A stretch of 64,000 nt of DNA from Laceyella sediminis (lineage in GTDB: Bacteria; Bacillota; Bacilli; Thermoactinomycetales; Thermoactinomycetaceae), in contig NZ_PVTZ01000002.1 in NCBI RefSeq assembly GCF_003003125.1, positions 62,001 through 126,000 on the forward strand. The letters are read 5' to 3'. This document shows positions 17,051 to 27,797 of this stretch, one piece after another; the first letter of the stretch is position 1, and the number at the start of each line of letters is the position of its first letter. A program made the translations under genes and the position numbers. The notes beneath the pieces were generated by a model. It ran no database searches. It was not told where the DNA came from and saw only the letters and a list, made by a program, of their open reading frames with translations.

Positions 17051-18118
17051 TCAGAAGAAAATCCACAGAGTGAGTAGGGTAACCAACGTGGTACAACCGA
17101 CGAAGAAGAAAATCACCGACCGTTTGAAACCACCAGCCATCATCAACACATTTTTCATGTCTACCATCGGCCCGAACACCAAAAAGCCCAACAGCGGCCC
17201 CTGACTCAGCACCGAACGGAAAGAAGCCGCCAAGAAAGCATCTGCCGAAGAGCAAATCGACAAGCTGAACGCCAACGCCATCATCAGGATTAAAGCCAAG
17301 CCGTCGAATTGGGCCAACTGTTTGATCGCGGCTACGCCGACAAAGGTTTGGAAGCCCGCGGCAATCAACGCGCCCAAGCAGAAGTATTTGCCCATGTCGA
17401 TAAATTCAAACACGGAGTGGGACAAGGCGTGCATCAGCCGGCTTTGCCCTTCATGCGAGCGCTCAGCGCAATGAGACCCATGCTCGTGGTCATGGTCGTG
17501 GGCTCCGCCACAACAACCCTCCGTCCGTTGTCCCCCCGTTTCCTCTTTCAACACGGGTCTGCCTTTGTAAAACAGGTAAAACATGACTCCCATAAAAATG
17601 GCGATACCAGCTCCCAAACCAATGCGTTTCCAAACCATCTCCCACGAATCGCCAAACGCCATATAAGTAGAAGCGATGGTGATCGGATTCACAATCGGCA
17701 CGGCAAGCAAAAAGGTGAACGCGACATAGCTGGGAAGCCCTTTTTGCACCAACCGCCGAGCCACGGGCACGATGCCGCACTCACAAATCGGCAAAAACAG
17801 GCCGAAACTGGCGGCCAACGGAATCGATAGCACCGGATGCTTGGGCAAAAACCGCCACAAGGTCTCCTGTTTCACATAAACATGTACAAAACTGGACAAC
17901 AAGGTGCCAAACAGGATGAATGGCAAGCCTTCAATAAACAGGCTGAGGAAAATGGTGGTGAAATTGTGCAACTCACTTGACAGCCCGCTACTCCACTCGC
18001 GCGTGACCTCGGTGAATGGGGCAAGCAAGGGGACTCCCGTGGTCACAAAGAAGAAGATCAGCCCCAAGACAAACACCCCTGTCAATTCAGGGTAATAATT
18101 TTTGAGAATCCGACCCAT
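17051..18118 (-). CDS. YcgR/YraQ-family permease with His-rich loop
   Basis: A 355-residue integral membrane protein of the YraQ/DUF318 permease group with eight or so helices. Conserved family features are FGLFLPICECGIVPVARRL near residue 110, with two cysteines, and AVPIVNPITIAST near residue 140, mirrored by SICSSADAFLAASF and FGPMVDMKN in the second half. The central loop is rich in metal ligands (CCGGAHDHDHEHGSHCAERSH). This and pairing with a YcgQ-like protein suggest zinc or another divalent metal. ATG at 18118 is used since AGGAGG lies six bases before it, whereas GTG at 18124 overlaps that site. Confidence 0.85.
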   Translation of the reverse strand: MGRILKNYYPELTGVFVLGLIFFFVTTGVPLLAPFTEVTREWSSGLSSELHNFTTIFLSLFIEGLPFILFGTLLSSFVHVYVKQETLWRFLPKHPVLSIPLAASFGLFLPICECGIVPVARRLVQKGLPSYVAFTFLLAVPIVNPITIASTYMAFGDSWEMVWKRIGLGAGIAIFMGVMFYLFYKGRPVLKEETGGQRTEGCCGGAHDHDHEHGSHCAERSHEGQSRLMHALSHSVFEFIDMGKYFCLGALIAAGFQTFVGVAAIKQLAQFDGLALILMMALAFSLSICSSADAFLAASFRSVLSQGPLLGFLVFGPMVDMKNVLMMAGGFKRSVIFFFVGCTTLVTLLTLWIFF

Positions 18119-18124
18119 CTTCAC

Positions 18125-18413
18125 CCTCCTAAATATGTTTTATTCCTAATTAGTATGAGAAAACGGCTGTTTATAATCAACTAATTCCCAAATCTAATAG
18201 GGAATGTAGCGCATAATCATGCATCTTACCAGCTTATCTCTATTCATTTGCTATAACCTAAACTATGCAACCAAATAAGAATGATTCCTATATTGGTCAT
18301 ATTGGCATTGTATGGCTCATGGCGCCAACTGTCAATCCGACCGCGTCTTAAGATTTTGCGAACAATCACATCTCGCCATCAAACGCTCACAATCATCAAA
18401 AGCTCTCTCACAC
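18125..18413. other. Intergenic region upstream of the permease
   Basis: About 290 A+T-rich bases holding the promoter region of the YcgR-like gene. The palindrome CTAATTAG occurs near 18150. No canonical Zur box, no gene and no clear -35/-10 pair were found. Confidence 0.4.
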
Positions 18414-18445
18414 AACAAAAAACGCGGGGATTATTCCCCCGCGTT
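18414..18445 (-). terminator. Terminator of the SASP gene
   Basis: AACGCGGGG (18421-18429) pairs with CCCCGCGTT (18437-18445); on the minus strand a T-run follows. The stem overlaps the stop codon. Confidence 0.9.
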
Positions 18446-18631
18446 TTTCTGCTTCAACATCTGCGAAGCCATAGCAACAAGACGTTTTGTCATTTCACCG
18501 CCTACAGAACCGTTCGCACGGGCGGTTGCGTCCGCACCCAGCTCAACACCAAACTCGTTCGCAATCTCCCGCTTCATCTGATCAAGTGAAGCGCTCGCGC
18601 CAGGAACCAACAGTTTGTTGTTTCTCGCCAT
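18431..18631 (-). CDS. Alpha/beta-type small acid-soluble spore protein
   Basis: A 66-residue DNA-binding protein that coats DNA in the dormant spore and shifts it to the A-like form, protecting against UV and heat. [17 protein letters not shown] contains the germination-protease cleavage region and [19 protein letters not shown] the second conserved block of the family. AAGGGAGTGA precedes the ATG. A SigG-like promoter lies upstream and a terminator directly after, so it is a single forespore-expressed gene. Its presence marks the host as an endospore former. Confidence 0.97.
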   Translation of the reverse strand: MARNNKLLVPGASASLDQMKREIANEFGVELGADATARANGSVGGEMTKRLVAMASQMLKQKNAGE

Positions 18632-18682
18632 GTCCCGTCACTCCCTTGTCTGTAGGATATGAAAGACGTCTTGCCTACTTTC

Positions 18683-18712
18683 TAGCATGCTTTGTCCTAC
18701 ATCGCTCTATGC
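18683..18712 (-). promoter_or_regulatory. SigG-type forespore promoter of the SASP gene
   Basis: On the minus strand GCATAG (18707-18712) and CATGCTA (18683-18689) are 17 bases apart, fitting the SigG pattern (GCATA-type -35, CATnnTA -10), about 50 bases before the SASP start. Confidence 0.7.
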
Positions 18713-18749
18713 CGGAAATAAGCGGAAACGTATGCCATCCGTGCTTGAG

Positions 18750-21635
18750 TCACGTCGTCGCCGGAGTCGGTTGCTCCTGTGCGGCCAATCGTTTGGCCAT
18801 CCGCGCTTTGTCCCGTTCCATCACTGGTGCCAAAAATTGGCCTGTATAGGAGCCCTTCACTTGAACCACTTCCTCAGGAGTGCCTTTGGCTACAATCGTT
18901 CCACCGCCGGTGCCACCTTCAGGCCCCAAGTCGATTAAGTAGTCCGCTGTTTTAATCACATCTAGGTTGTGTTCAATGACGACCACCGTGTCCCCGTTTG
19001 CAGTCAACCGGCCAAGCACTTTTAACAAACGAGCGATATCGTCAATGTGGAGGCCAGTCGTCGGCTCGTCCAAAATGTATAATGTTCGCCCAGTGCTCCG
19101 TTTGTACAGCTCCGAAGCCAACTTCACGCGTTGCGCTTCCCCACCCGACAAGGTGGTTGCTGGTTGGCCCAACTTCATGTAACTAAGGCCGACGTCGTAC
19201 AGGGTTTGGATTTTACGCTTAATGCGTGGGATGTTTTGGAAAAAGTCGAGCGCTTCTTCCACCGTCATCTCCAACACATCAGAAATGTTTTTGCCTTTGT
19301 ACTTGATCTCCAGGGTATCGCGATTGTAGCGTTTGCCTTTGCACTCTTCACAAGGCACATAGACATCGGGCAGGAAGTGCATCTCAATCTTGATGATGCC
19401 ATCCCCGCGGCACGCTTCGCACCGACCGCCCTTGACGTTAAAGCTGAAGCGTCCCTTCTGGTAACCACGCACTTTGGCTTCTTGGGTTGAAGCGAACACT
19501 TCACGGATATCGTCAAACACACCGGTATAGGTAGCCGGGTTACTACGCGGCGTCCGACCAATGGGTGACTGGTCGATGTTAATCACTTTGTCGATGTGTT
19601 CGATACCTTCGATTTTGCGGTGTTTGCCTGGCACCGCTTTGGCTTTGTTCACCTCGCGCGCCACCGCCTTAAGCAAAATCTCATTAACCAGCGTACTCTT
19701 GCCGGAGCCGGACACCCCAGTCACACAAGTGAACACGCCCAACGGAAACTTGACGTCGATGTTTTTCAGGTTGTTTTCTTTGGCCCCTTTGATGGTGATC
19801 CACTTGTCGCCCGGCTTGGTTCGTTGTTCCGGCACGGGAATAAAGTTGCGCCCACTGAGGTACCGCCCGGTTAATGAATTTTCATCAGCCATCACCTCGG
19901 CAGGCGTTCCGGCCGACACCACACGCCCGCCATGTGCTCCGGCACCTGGCCCGATGTCAATGATGTAGTCACAAGCTAGCATGGTATCCTCATCATGCTC
20001 CACCACGATCAGCGTGTTGCCAAGATCGCGCATTTTCTTAAGCGTTGAAATGAGACGGTTGTTATCGCGTTGGTGCAAGCCGATGCTCGGCTCATCCAAG
20101 ATGTACAGAACACCCATCAAGCTGGAACCGATTTGCGTCGCCAGGCGAATCCGTTGGGCTTCCCCTCCGGACAAGGTTCCCGCCGAGCGGCTCAATGACA
20201 GGTAATCCAAGCCGACATTGACGAGGAATCCCAACCGCTCCTTGATTTCTTTCAACACTTGGCGGGCGATCTGCATCTCTTTCTCCGACAATTCCAGTGT
20301 TGCAAAAAACTCATGGGCTTCCTTGATTGACAGATTGGTCACATAGTCGATGTTTTTGCCGCCAACGGTCACACTGAGAATCTCTTTTTTGAGCCGCGCC
20401 CCTTTGCACGTTGGGCAAGGTTTGTTGCTCATGTAGTTTTCTAGGTGTTCGCGCATGAGCTCAGAGCTGGTCTCTCGGTAACGACGGTTCAGATGGGGGA
20501 TGATTCCCTCAAACAGCGCTTGCGATTCTCGGGTAAAGCCGTTTTCATTCGTGTATTTGAAAGGAAAACGCTCTTTCGATCCATGCAGGATAATCGCTTT
20601 GTCCCTTTTGTCCAACTCCGCAAACGGAATCTTCATATCAATGCCGAAGTGGCGGCAAGCGGCTTCCAATAACTGTGGATAATAACTGCTCGTTCCCGAA
20701 GACCAAGGCTCGATCGCCCCTTCGGCCAACGACAGCTGCGGATTGGGGATGACCAAATCGGGATCGATCTCCATGCGCGACCCCAGCCCATCACAAGTCG
20801 GGCAGGCGCCGAACGGGCTGTTAAAGGAAAACATCCGCGGTGACAGTTCATCAATGCTAAAACCGCATTCTGGGCAGGCGAGGTTTTGGCTAAACAACAG
20901 CTCTTCTCCGTCAATCACGTCGATCAGCACTTCGCCTCCGCTCAAGGAAAGGGCAGTTTCCAAGGAGTCGGTCAAACGCGCCTGCACCCCCTCCTTTACC
21001 ACCACCCGGTCGACAACCACTTCAATCGTATGCTTTTTATTCTTCTCCAACCGAATCTCTTCGGACAGATCGCGAATCTCCCCGTCGACCCGCACCCGCA
21101 CATAACCTTGGCGGGCAACATCCTCCAATAACTTGACATGTTCTCCTTTGCGCCCTTTTACCAGCGGTGCCATGATCTGAATCCGCGTCCGCTCTGGCAA
21201 GGCCATGATGCGGTCAGCCATCTGCGGCACCGTTTGCGAGGTGATGCGGATGCCGTGCTCAGGACAGTGCGCATGGCCGACCCGAGCAAACAGCAGGCGC
21301 AGGTAATCGTAAATCTCGGTCACGGTACCCACGGTAGAACGCGGATTGCGGCTGGTCGTTTTTTGGTCGATCGAAATGGCGGGGGATAAACCTTCAATCG
21401 CATCCACATCGGGTTTGTCCATCTGCCCTAAGAATTGTCGGGCATACGCGGACAACGATTCCACATACCGCCGTTGCCCCTCGGCGTAGATGGTGTCAAA
21501 AGCGAGCGACGATTTGCCCGATCCGCTCAGTCCCGTCACCACCACGAACTTGTCTCGCGGAATGGTGATATTTATGTTTTTTAAGTTGTGAACCCGCGCT
21601 CCGCGAATCACAATATTTTCTTGTGCCATAATCAC
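18750..21635 (-). CDS. uvrA: UvrA, excinuclease ABC subunit A
   Basis: The damage-recognition ATPase of nucleotide excision repair; as a dimer it loads UvrB at distorted DNA. The 961-residue protein holds two ABC modules: Walker [16 protein letters not shown] near residue 34 and [14 protein letters not shown] near residue 640, signatures [14 protein letters not shown] and [14 protein letters not shown]. Zinc-finger cysteines are seen in [11 protein letters not shown] and [10 protein letters not shown]...CEECKGKR. It starts directly after the uvrB stop; GTG at 21635 or ATG at 21629 could be used, both served by GGAGGG. It is co-transcribed with uvrB behind a LexA box. Confidence 0.98.
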   Translation of the reverse strand: MIMAQENIVIRGARVHNLKNINITIPRDKFVVVTGLSGSGKSSLAFDTIYAEGQRRYVESLSAYARQFLGQMDKPDVDAIEGLSPAISIDQKTTSRNPRSTVGTVTEIYDYLRLLFARVGHAHCPEHGIRITSQTVPQMADRIMALPERTRIQIMAPLVKGRKGEHVKLLEDVARQGYVRVRVDGEIRDLSEEIRLEKNKKHTIEVVVDRVVVKEGVQARLTDSLETALSLSGGEVLIDVIDGEELLFSQNLACPECGFSIDELSPRMFSFNSPFGACPTCDGLGSRMEIDPDLVIPNPQLSLAEGAIEPWSSGTSSYYPQLLEAACRHFGIDMKIPFAELDKRDKAIILHGSKERFPFKYTNENGFTRESQALFEGIIPHLNRRYRETSSELMREHLENYMSNKPCPTCKGARLKKEILSVTVGGKNIDYVTNLSIKEAHEFFATLELSEKEMQIARQVLKEIKERLGFLVNVGLDYLSLSRSAGTLSGGEAQRIRLATQIGSSLMGVLYILDEPSIGLHQRDNNRLISTLKKMRDLGNTLIVVEHDEDTMLACDYIIDIGPGAGAHGGRVVSAGTPAEVMADENSLTGRYLSGRNFIPVPEQRTKPGDKWITIKGAKENNLKNIDVKFPLGVFTCVTGVSGSGKSTLVNEILLKAVAREVNKAKAVPGKHRKIEGIEHIDKVINIDQSPIGRTPRSNPATYTGVFDDIREVFASTQEAKVRGYQKGRFSFNVKGGRCEACRGDGIIKIEMHFLPDVYVPCEECKGKRYNRDTLEIKYKGKNISDVLEMTVEEALDFFQNIPRIKRKIQTLYDVGLSYMKLGQPATTLSGGEAQRVKLASELYKRSTGRTLYILDEPTTGLHIDDIARLLKVLGRLTANGDTVVVIEHNLDVIKTADYLIDLGPEGGTGGGTIVAKGTPEEVVQVKGSYTGQFLAPVMERDKARMAKRLAAQEQPTPATT

Positions 21636-23615
21636 TTAACCCTCCGCTTTAAGCTCCAAGATGAGGTCGCGCAATTCGGCCGCTCGTTCGAAATTGAGCT
21701 CCTTGGCAGCTTGCTTCATCTCTTTCTCCATCTGCTCGATCAGCTTCAATCGCTCACCCTTGGACAATTTCTTCATTTCCTTGTCCACTTTGTATTCTGC
21801 TTGGTCTTCAGCCACTTTGGTCGCTTCAATGACATCATGCACCTTTTTCCGAATCGTCTGCGGCGTAATGTTGTGTTCCTCGTTGTACTTCATCTGAATC
21901 TCGCGCCGGCGTTCGGTTTCCTCTATCGCTCGCCGCATGGAGTCTGTGATCTTATCAGCATACATGATCACTTCCCCTCTGGCATTTCGCGCCGCCCGGC
22001 CGATCGTCTGAATCAGGGAGCGTTCTGAGCGCAGGAACCCTTCTTTATCGGCGTCCAAAATGGCGACCAACGAGACTTCTGGCAGATCCAACCCTTCTCT
22101 TAACAGGTTGATCCCGATCAGCACATCAAATTCACCCAAACGCAAATCGCGCAGAATTTGCATCCGCTCAATCGTCTTGATGTCTGAATGTAAATAACGC
22201 ACCTTGATCCCAATTTCTTTGAGATAATCGGTCAAGTCCTCTGCCATCTTCTTGGTCAAGGTGGTTACCAATACCCGCTCGTCTTCGGCAATTCGCTTGT
22301 TGATCTCTCCGATCAGGTGGTCGATTTGCCCCTGAATCGGATGAATGTGAATCACAGGGTCTAGCAAACCGGTCGGACGGATGATCTGTTCGACCACCGT
22401 GGGGCATTTTTCCAATTCATACGGCCCTGGAGTCGCCGAAACAAATACGATCTGGTTGATTTTCTCTTCAAACTCGGCAAACTTGAGCGGGCGGTTATCC
22501 TTCGCCGACGGCAATCGGAATCCGTGCTCCACCAACATGTTTTTGCGCGCTTGGTCCCCATTGTACATTCCGTTGATCTGTGGGATAGTCACATGTGATT
22601 CGTCTACGATGATCAGGTAATCATCAGGAAAAAAATCCAATAAGGTGTAAGGAGCTTCCCCTGGTTGTTTCCCCACGAGGTGTCGCGAATAGTTTTCAAT
22701 CCCGGAACAAAAACCAACTTCACGAATCATTTCCATATCATAACGCGTCCGTTGCTCAAGGCGCTGGGCTTCCAGCAGCTTGCCCGCATCCCGCAACTCT
22801 TTTAGCCGCTCTTCCAATTCAGCCTCAATCGAAGTGAGAGCCCGCTCCAATTGAGCTTGTCTCGTCACATAGTGGGAAGCCGGGAAAATGGCGACATGCT
22901 CCCGATCGCCGAGGATCTCTCCCGTCAGCACATCGATTTCGCGAATCCGTTCAATCTCGTCTCCAAAAAATTCGACCCGTACCGCCTGTTCACTGCGAGA
23001 GGCTGGAAAGATTTCAACTACGTCGCCGCGCACGCGGAACGTGCCGCGCGTGAAATTGATGTCATTCCGTTCGTATTGGATATCGACCAGCTTACGCAAT
23101 ACTTCATTTCGCTCTTTTTCCATCCCCACCCGAAGCGACAACACCATTTCCTTGTATTCGGTCGGCGAACCCAAACCGTAGATACAAGAAACACTGGACA
23201 CGATGATCACATCGGAACGCTCAAACAACGCGCTCGTGGCCGAGTGGCGTAACTTGTCGATCTCATCGTTGATGGAAGCATCCTTTTCAATATACGTATC
23301 GGTGGCCGGGATATAGGCCTCCGGTTGATAATAGTCATAATAACTCACAAAATACTCGACGGCGTTGTGGGGGAAAAACTCCTTTAACTCCCCGCACAAT
23401 TGCGCCGCCAAGGTTTTATTATGCGCGATCACCAGCGTCGGTTTGTTCACTCGGTTGATGGTTTGGGCGATGGTGAATGTCTTTCCCGTTCCGGTGGCCC
23501 CCAACAATGTTTGATAGCGCTCACCCTGTTCAATCCCCTGCACCAGCTTTTGTATCGCTTGTGGCTGGTCACCTTGCGGTTGAAACTCTGAAACCAGTTG
23601 AAATCTCTTCTCCAT
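21636..23615 (-). CDS. uvrB: UvrB, excinuclease ABC subunit B
   Basis: The helicase-fold damage verifier of nucleotide excision repair. The 659-residue protein has Walker [13 protein letters not shown] near residue 40, the beta-hairpin region [20 protein letters not shown] near residue 93, DEXX-type [10 protein letters not shown] and helicase motif [11 protein letters not shown]. It ends with the UVR coiled coil ([20 protein letters not shown]) that binds UvrC. ATG at 23615 is chosen because AGAGGTGA lies eight bases upstream, giving the usual family length. It is first in the uvrB-uvrA operon. Confidence 0.98.
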   Translation of the reverse strand: MEKRFQLVSEFQPQGDQPQAIQKLVQGIEQGERYQTLLGATGTGKTFTIAQTINRVNKPTLVIAHNKTLAAQLCGELKEFFPHNAVEYFVSYYDYYQPEAYIPATDTYIEKDASINDEIDKLRHSATSALFERSDVIIVSSVSCIYGLGSPTEYKEMVLSLRVGMEKERNEVLRKLVDIQYERNDINFTRGTFRVRGDVVEIFPASRSEQAVRVEFFGDEIERIREIDVLTGEILGDREHVAIFPASHYVTRQAQLERALTSIEAELEERLKELRDAGKLLEAQRLEQRTRYDMEMIREVGFCSGIENYSRHLVGKQPGEAPYTLLDFFPDDYLIIVDESHVTIPQINGMYNGDQARKNMLVEHGFRLPSAKDNRPLKFAEFEEKINQIVFVSATPGPYELEKCPTVVEQIIRPTGLLDPVIHIHPIQGQIDHLIGEINKRIAEDERVLVTTLTKKMAEDLTDYLKEIGIKVRYLHSDIKTIERMQILRDLRLGEFDVLIGINLLREGLDLPEVSLVAILDADKEGFLRSERSLIQTIGRAARNARGEVIMYADKITDSMRRAIEETERRREIQMKYNEEHNITPQTIRKKVHDVIEATKVAEDQAEYKVDKEMKKLSKGERLKLIEQMEKEMKQAAKELNFERAAELRDLILELKAEG

Positions 23616-23648
23616 CCTCGCATTCACCTCTTTTCTCACTTAAAGGGT

Positions 23649-23688
23649 ATTATACCATAAACCATTTCGACCGGGGAACATCCGTTCC
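23649..23688 (-). promoter_or_regulatory. uvrBA promoter with LexA (SOS) box
   Basis: On the minus strand an extended -10 TGGTATAAT has TATAAT at 23649-23654. GGAACATCCGTTCC (23675-23688) matches the LexA core GAAC-N4-GTTC with perfect symmetry and covers the -35 region. uvrBA is a classical SOS operon in Bacillus. Confidence 0.8.
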
Positions 23689-23735
23689 TTTCTCGCTTTA
23701 TGTCACTTTTGTGTATCTCCAGCATTGCCTGAAAC

Positions 23736-23772
23736 ACATAAAATAAGAACCTCGCTCATCAGAGGTTCTTAT
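23736..23772 (-). terminator. Terminator after minJ
   Basis: ATAAGAACCTC (23743-23753) pairs with GAGGTTCTTAT (23762-23772); on the minus strand TTTATGTG follows. It lies 120 bases past the minJ stop. Confidence 0.65.
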
Positions 23773-23894
23773 GCGGATTGGCAATATGGCCCGGAACCGA
23801 TGGTTTCCTTTCGTTCCGCTGTCGCTGGAAGCAGTTCCGCCGGCCTGGGACAAAGCCACGGCAATCTTGCCACTTTAGCGTTTGTGATATACGG

Positions 23895-25037
23895 TCATTG
23901 CAACGCTGTCGCCCCTGGCCGTGTCGCTGTCGTTTGCGGTATGCTCAGCCCAGCGCCGGATGAACCGATGATCCCCAGATGACGCGGGTCATCCTCATAC
24001 AGGGCTTTTTGCATAATATGCCGGTCGTCCTGCTCGTCCAACACTTCCAGCTTGCAAAAAGCCGCTTTCTCTGTCACTTGCAAAAGTGCGGCCATGGTAG
24101 GGACGCTTTTGCCGTTGACACGATGTACCACGTCCCCCGGCTTAATACCCATCTGTTGGGCCGGGCTTCCCGGCATCACGGCAATAACCTTGATCCCGTT
24201 GCCATCTGAAACATAATAAGGTCTAAGCCGCTTTACACGGAGGCGGTTCCATATGGCGATCCCTTCATGCCCTGCGATGGAAAAGGCCGCTGCCGCCCAC
24301 ACCCCCATCGGCCACACTTCCGCCAGAGTGATCAGCCCTGCCAAAATCAAGGTATAGCCCAACGTCATTGTTGAGGCCAACCGCTTTTCCCGCTCCAACG
24401 GCTTGTCATAATTAAGGCAACCAAAACCGAGCAACAGGGGAACGGGCGCAAACCCCAACACCAACGGAAACGGCCAAATCCTGTGAAATTGAAGTGCGGG
24501 CTTTCCTTTCACCAAGACGGGTCGGGCCCCTTGGCTGCCATCCAGCCGAATCAACAGCCATTCAGCCAGATGCGCCAGGCAGGCGATCCAAAGCCAATCC
24601 AACACACGCACTTCCAGCAAACTGCGCACGTAAGGTTGCCATGCCACAGGCAATTCCGCGACCGGTGCAATGGTCACCCCGCATTGTAACAAAGCGACCA
24701 AGCCCGCCGAATAGGCGATACACGCCCACCTGGCGCGCATGATGGCAAGTAGCGCGGTACAGCCCCAAATCCAGGCGAGATCGGCAGGACGGATCACCCA
24801 TTGGCCCCATAACGAGCAGAGAGAAACCCCTGCGCCCAATACCAGCCCCATCCCCCATGCCCTTAGCGCTAGGGGAAAAGGCGGCGTCAAGCGGGTCGCA
24901 AACCGTTTGCGCTCATACCGCGCTAGCCCCGCCGTATGCATCGCCAAAAAGATCAGCGCCAGCCAACTCCCCGGATGGATCACCAACTGCCCCCACGCAC
25001 TTGTCCATTGCCAAACCGAAGACCAGACTGCATCCAC
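23895..25037 (-). CDS. minJ: MinJ-like polytopic PDZ protein
   Basis: In Bacillus MinJ links DivIVA at the poles and septum to MinD and so controls division-site placement. The 380-residue product has about eight membrane helices (LALIFLAMHTAGLARY, GMGLVLGAGVSLCSLWG, GYTLILAGLITLAEVW among them) and a PDZ domain at about residues 290-350 (IKVIAVMPGSPAQQMGIKPG then DVVHRVNGKSV), as in MinJ. GTG at 25037 is preferred over ATG at 25043 because GGAGG is only one base from the ATG. Position next to ctpB and ftsEX agrees with Bacillus gene order. Sequence identity to MinJ was not measured, so function is inferred from architecture and context. Confidence 0.78.
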   Translation of the reverse strand: MDAVWSSVWQWTSAWGQLVIHPGSWLALIFLAMHTAGLARYERKRFATRLTPPFPLALRAWGMGLVLGAGVSLCSLWGQWVIRPADLAWIWGCTALLAIMRARWACIAYSAGLVALLQCGVTIAPVAELPVAWQPYVRSLLEVRVLDWLWIACLAHLAEWLLIRLDGSQGARPVLVKGKPALQFHRIWPFPLVLGFAPVPLLLGFGCLNYDKPLEREKRLASTMTLGYTLILAGLITLAEVWPMGVWAAAAFSIAGHEGIAIWNRLRVKRLRPYYVSDGNGIKVIAVMPGSPAQQMGIKPGDVVHRVNGKSVPTMAALLQVTEKAAFCKLEVLDEQDDRHIMQKALYEDDPRHLGIIGSSGAGLSIPQTTATRPGATALQ

Positions 25038-25049
25038 AAGCATTCCTCC

Positions 25050-25092
25050 AAAATAAAAAGTAACCCCAAACTGGTAATATCTGGGGTTACTT
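25050..25092 (-). terminator. Terminator of ctpB
   Basis: AGTAACCCCA (25059-25068) pairs with TGGGGTTACT (25082-25091); on the minus strand TTTTTATTTT follows. It lies between ctpB and the minJ ribosome-binding site. Confidence 0.9.
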
Positions 25093-25114
25093 CTACAATT
25101 TCATTGCAAATCCT

Positions 25115-26578
25115 TTATTTCGCTTTTTTCTTTAACAATTCGACAGCCACTTGCAACTGGACATCGTTTTTTGGATCGCTCACAAAGTCAATGAAAGCGG
25201 CTTGCACTGCCTCGGCGGTTGTTTGGTCGAGATTGCCTGTCTGCGGAAGCCCTTTGGTTTTCTGGAACATTTTAAGCGACTGTTCGGTTCGTTCGTCAAA
25301 ATAACCATCTTGACGGCCGGGGTTGTAACCGAGCGCATCCAGGATGGTTTGCATGCTTTTGATTTCCGTAGAGTTCTGATCACGGCCAAGCGGCTTCTCC
25401 ACATGGAACGGCGTCACATGCATGTAAGCGGGCAATGGGACCTTCACATCTGGTTTGATCCCTTTGGTGCCGCCTTGTTGATGCACCCAATTGCCCTTCG
25501 GTGTCAACCATTTGGCAATGGTCAGCTTAATGTTGCTGCCATCATGGAAATCTCTCGTCGTCTGGACGGTTCCTTTGCCGAACGTGGTTTCGCCCACCAA
25601 CGGATACCCGCCCGATTCTTGCAATGCGGCAGCAAGGATTTCGGAGGCGCTCGCACTGCCTTTGTCAATCAGAACCGTGATAGGATACGGCTTCGCTTCA
25701 TCCAATTTGGACGTGTACTTCTCGCGTTTGCCGTTTTTGTCTTCCGTCATCATCACCGTTTTTTTGCCTGGAACCAACTGATCGCACATTTCCAGCACAA
25801 CGGGCAACAAACCACCGGGATTGCCACGCACATCGATGACAAGCCCCTTCATGCCTTCCCCTTCCAGCTTCTTCAAGCCGTTGGCAAAATCCTTGGCTGT
25901 GTTCTCGGAAAACTGGGAGACGGTTATGCGTCCGATTTTGTCTGGCAACATCGTCGCCTCAACTGTTTGCAGGGAGATCTCATCCCTGATAATGGTGATG
26001 TGAAGTACTTCCTTCACGCCTGGCCGAACAATTTCCAGCTTGGCCTTGCTTCCTTTGGGGCCGCGAATTTTGCTCACAGCCGTATTCACATCCATGCCCT
26101 CTAGGCTGATTCCGTTCACTTTCAGCACCTGGTCATTCGGCCGGATGCCCGCTTTTTCAGCAGGAGATCCCTTAATCGGAGAAATAATGGTCAAACGGCC
26201 GTTTTTCATGGACACTTCGGCACCGATGCCGGTAAACGAAGACTGCAAGTCTTCTTTAAATTGACTGGATTGTTGGGGGGTCATGTATGATGAGTAGGGG
26301 TCACCCAATGAACTGACCATCCCCTGAATCGCTCCATCGATCAGCTTCTGATCGTTGATCTCATGGACATAATTCCCTTTGATCGCACTGTACGCTTGAC
26401 GCAGCTTATCCACATGCTCTTCAAACGACGCATCTTGCGAAAAATTGCCGGAGAGTAGCGTTCCCGCTTCCCACTGGTCGATCAGGCCACCCTCGCCCAC
26501 AATCAGGGCTGTGCCGAGACTGCTGAATATCACCGCGACAATTGCGATAATCGCTACGGTTTTTCCTTTAAATACCAC
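25115..26578 (-). CDS. ctpB: CtpB-like S41 carboxyl-terminal processing protease
   Basis: A secreted, membrane-anchored serine protease. In Bacillus CtpB signals from forespore to mother cell by cleaving SpoIVFA during sporulation. The 487-residue protein has an amino-terminal signal anchor (GKTVAIIAIVAVIFSSLGTA), a PDZ domain at about 100-190 (GSPAEKAGIRPNDQVLKVNG), and the S41 core with the Ser/Lys pair in KGSASASEILAAAL near residue 312 and GETTFGKGTVQT near residue 335. A peptidoglycan-binding domain ends the protein (LGYNPGRQDGYFDERTEQSL). GTG at 26578 is chosen because AAGGTGG lies seven bases upstream. Confidence 0.9.
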   Translation of the reverse strand: MVFKGKTVAIIAIVAVIFSSLGTALIVGEGGLIDQWEAGTLLSGNFSQDASFEEHVDKLRQAYSAIKGNYVHEINDQKLIDGAIQGMVSSLGDPYSSYMTPQQSSQFKEDLQSSFTGIGAEVSMKNGRLTIISPIKGSPAEKAGIRPNDQVLKVNGISLEGMDVNTAVSKIRGPKGSKAKLEIVRPGVKEVLHITIIRDEISLQTVEATMLPDKIGRITVSQFSENTAKDFANGLKKLEGEGMKGLVIDVRGNPGGLLPVVLEMCDQLVPGKKTVMMTEDKNGKREKYTSKLDEAKPYPITVLIDKGSASASEILAAALQESGGYPLVGETTFGKGTVQTTRDFHDGSNIKLTIAKWLTPKGNWVHQQGGTKGIKPDVKVPLPAYMHVTPFHVEKPLGRDQNSTEIKSMQTILDALGYNPGRQDGYFDERTEQSLKMFQKTKGLPQTGNLDQTTAEAVQAAFIDFVSDPKNDVQLQVAVELLKKKAK

Positions 26579-26677
26579 GGATACACCACCTTTTGGCCAC
26601 TCGCCCGAAGGAGAAACTTGTACACTCTCCAATCTATGATACACATTAACAAATTAGTCGTCCAATCGTGCTTTGCA

Positions 26678-27763
26678 CTACCGCATATAATTCAATGGGT
26701 TATAAGTCGGGGGGCGCTCACCATAACCGATGCGAACCTCAAAGTGCAAGTGCGGCCCGCTGCCAATCCCATAGTCCCCAATCGAAGAAATTTGATCCCC
26801 CCGATGCACTTCTTGGCCCGGCTCCACTTTCACTTGGCTCGGTCTACTGTGTGCATATTGTGTGAAGAAAGGTTTGCCATTGTACTGGCCGTGATAGATG
26901 GTTATTAGCCAACCATAACCGGAAGACGGACGGCTGGACACCACCACTCCATCCGCTGGCGCATAGATGGGCTTGCCGAACCCGCCGCCAAAATCTACCC
27001 CGGCGTGGAAGCGGTAATAGTGGAGCACTGGATGCAGGCGCATGCCGTAATTGGATGTCTTGGGCCCTGGAGTCGGTTTGGAGAGCGGCCCGGTATATGG
27101 GAAGCGCAACTTCCCGTTCTTCCAATCGTCCAAGTTGATCTCCAGGATTGCGTCCTGATTGGCATCTTCCCAATCATGAATCGCCTTTAAATCCCCGTTG
27201 ATCTTCTTGGTCGCTTCGGTCAACTGCTTTAATTTGCTTTTCATCTGATTTTGCTTGTCCTCAATTTGATTCACAAGCGCCAAGTACTCTTTGTTTGCTT
27301 CTTTCGCCACTTCATAGGCCTCTTTGTATTTCATCACTTTCGCAAAATCGGACTTTACCAAGATTCGCACCATACCAAACCGATGCAAGAAGTCATTGAA
27401 CGAGTCTGAGGACAACAGAATCGACATGTACTGGTTCTCTCCTCGTTCATACATGCGGCGGATCAATTTGTGGTACTCCCTTTTCTTCACTTCAAGATCT
27501 TGCTTGGCTTTCAAGTACGCCTTCTGTTGTGGCGCAAACTTTTTGGACAGCCGACTAATCTCATCATTCAGGTCATTGATCTCTTTCTCCAGGCGTCGCA
27601 TCTCATCTGTCATCTTGCTCTGATCTTGTAACAAGCGCCCCTTCTTCTCCCGTTGTTTCTGCACTTCCTCACGGGTCACTTCCGCATCTGCCGATTGCGG
27701 GGCTATGCACGCCGTCGCCAATAACGCGATCGAAAGCAAGGCGGCTATTCGCTTGGCATTCAT
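26678..27763 (-). CDS. Coiled-coil M23 endopeptidase (EnvC/PcsB-like), paralogue 4
   Basis: A 361-residue secreted protein with a signal peptide (AALLSIALLATACIAPQSAD, with a possible but non-standard lipobox cysteine), coiled coils at about 35-215 and a carboxyl M23 metallopeptidase domain. The zinc ligands are visible as HAGVD near residue 255 and GPHLHFEV near residue 338. EnvC/PcsB-type proteins cleave peptidoglycan cross-links, or activate hydrolases, under FtsEX control. It is the last of four in a row after ftsX. Its M23 domain is almost the same as that of the preceding paralogue, even at DNA level. Start with AAGGGAGG. Confidence 0.88.
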   Translation of the reverse strand: MNAKRIAALLSIALLATACIAPQSADAEVTREEVQKQREKKGRLLQDQSKMTDEMRRLEKEINDLNDEISRLSKKFAPQQKAYLKAKQDLEVKKREYHKLIRRMYERGENQYMSILLSSDSFNDFLHRFGMVRILVKSDFAKVMKYKEAYEVAKEANKEYLALVNQIEDKQNQMKSKLKQLTEATKKINGDLKAIHDWEDANQDAILEINLDDWKNGKLRFPYTGPLSKPTPGPKTSNYGMRLHPVLHYYRFHAGVDFGGGFGKPIYAPADGVVVSSRPSSGYGWLITIYHGQYNGKPFFTQYAHSRPSQVKVEPGQEVHRGDQISSIGDYGIGSGPHLHFEVRIGYGERPPTYNPLNYMR

Positions 27764-27797
27764 GCGCTGTCCTCCCTTGGTGTCAACCCATCTTTTC

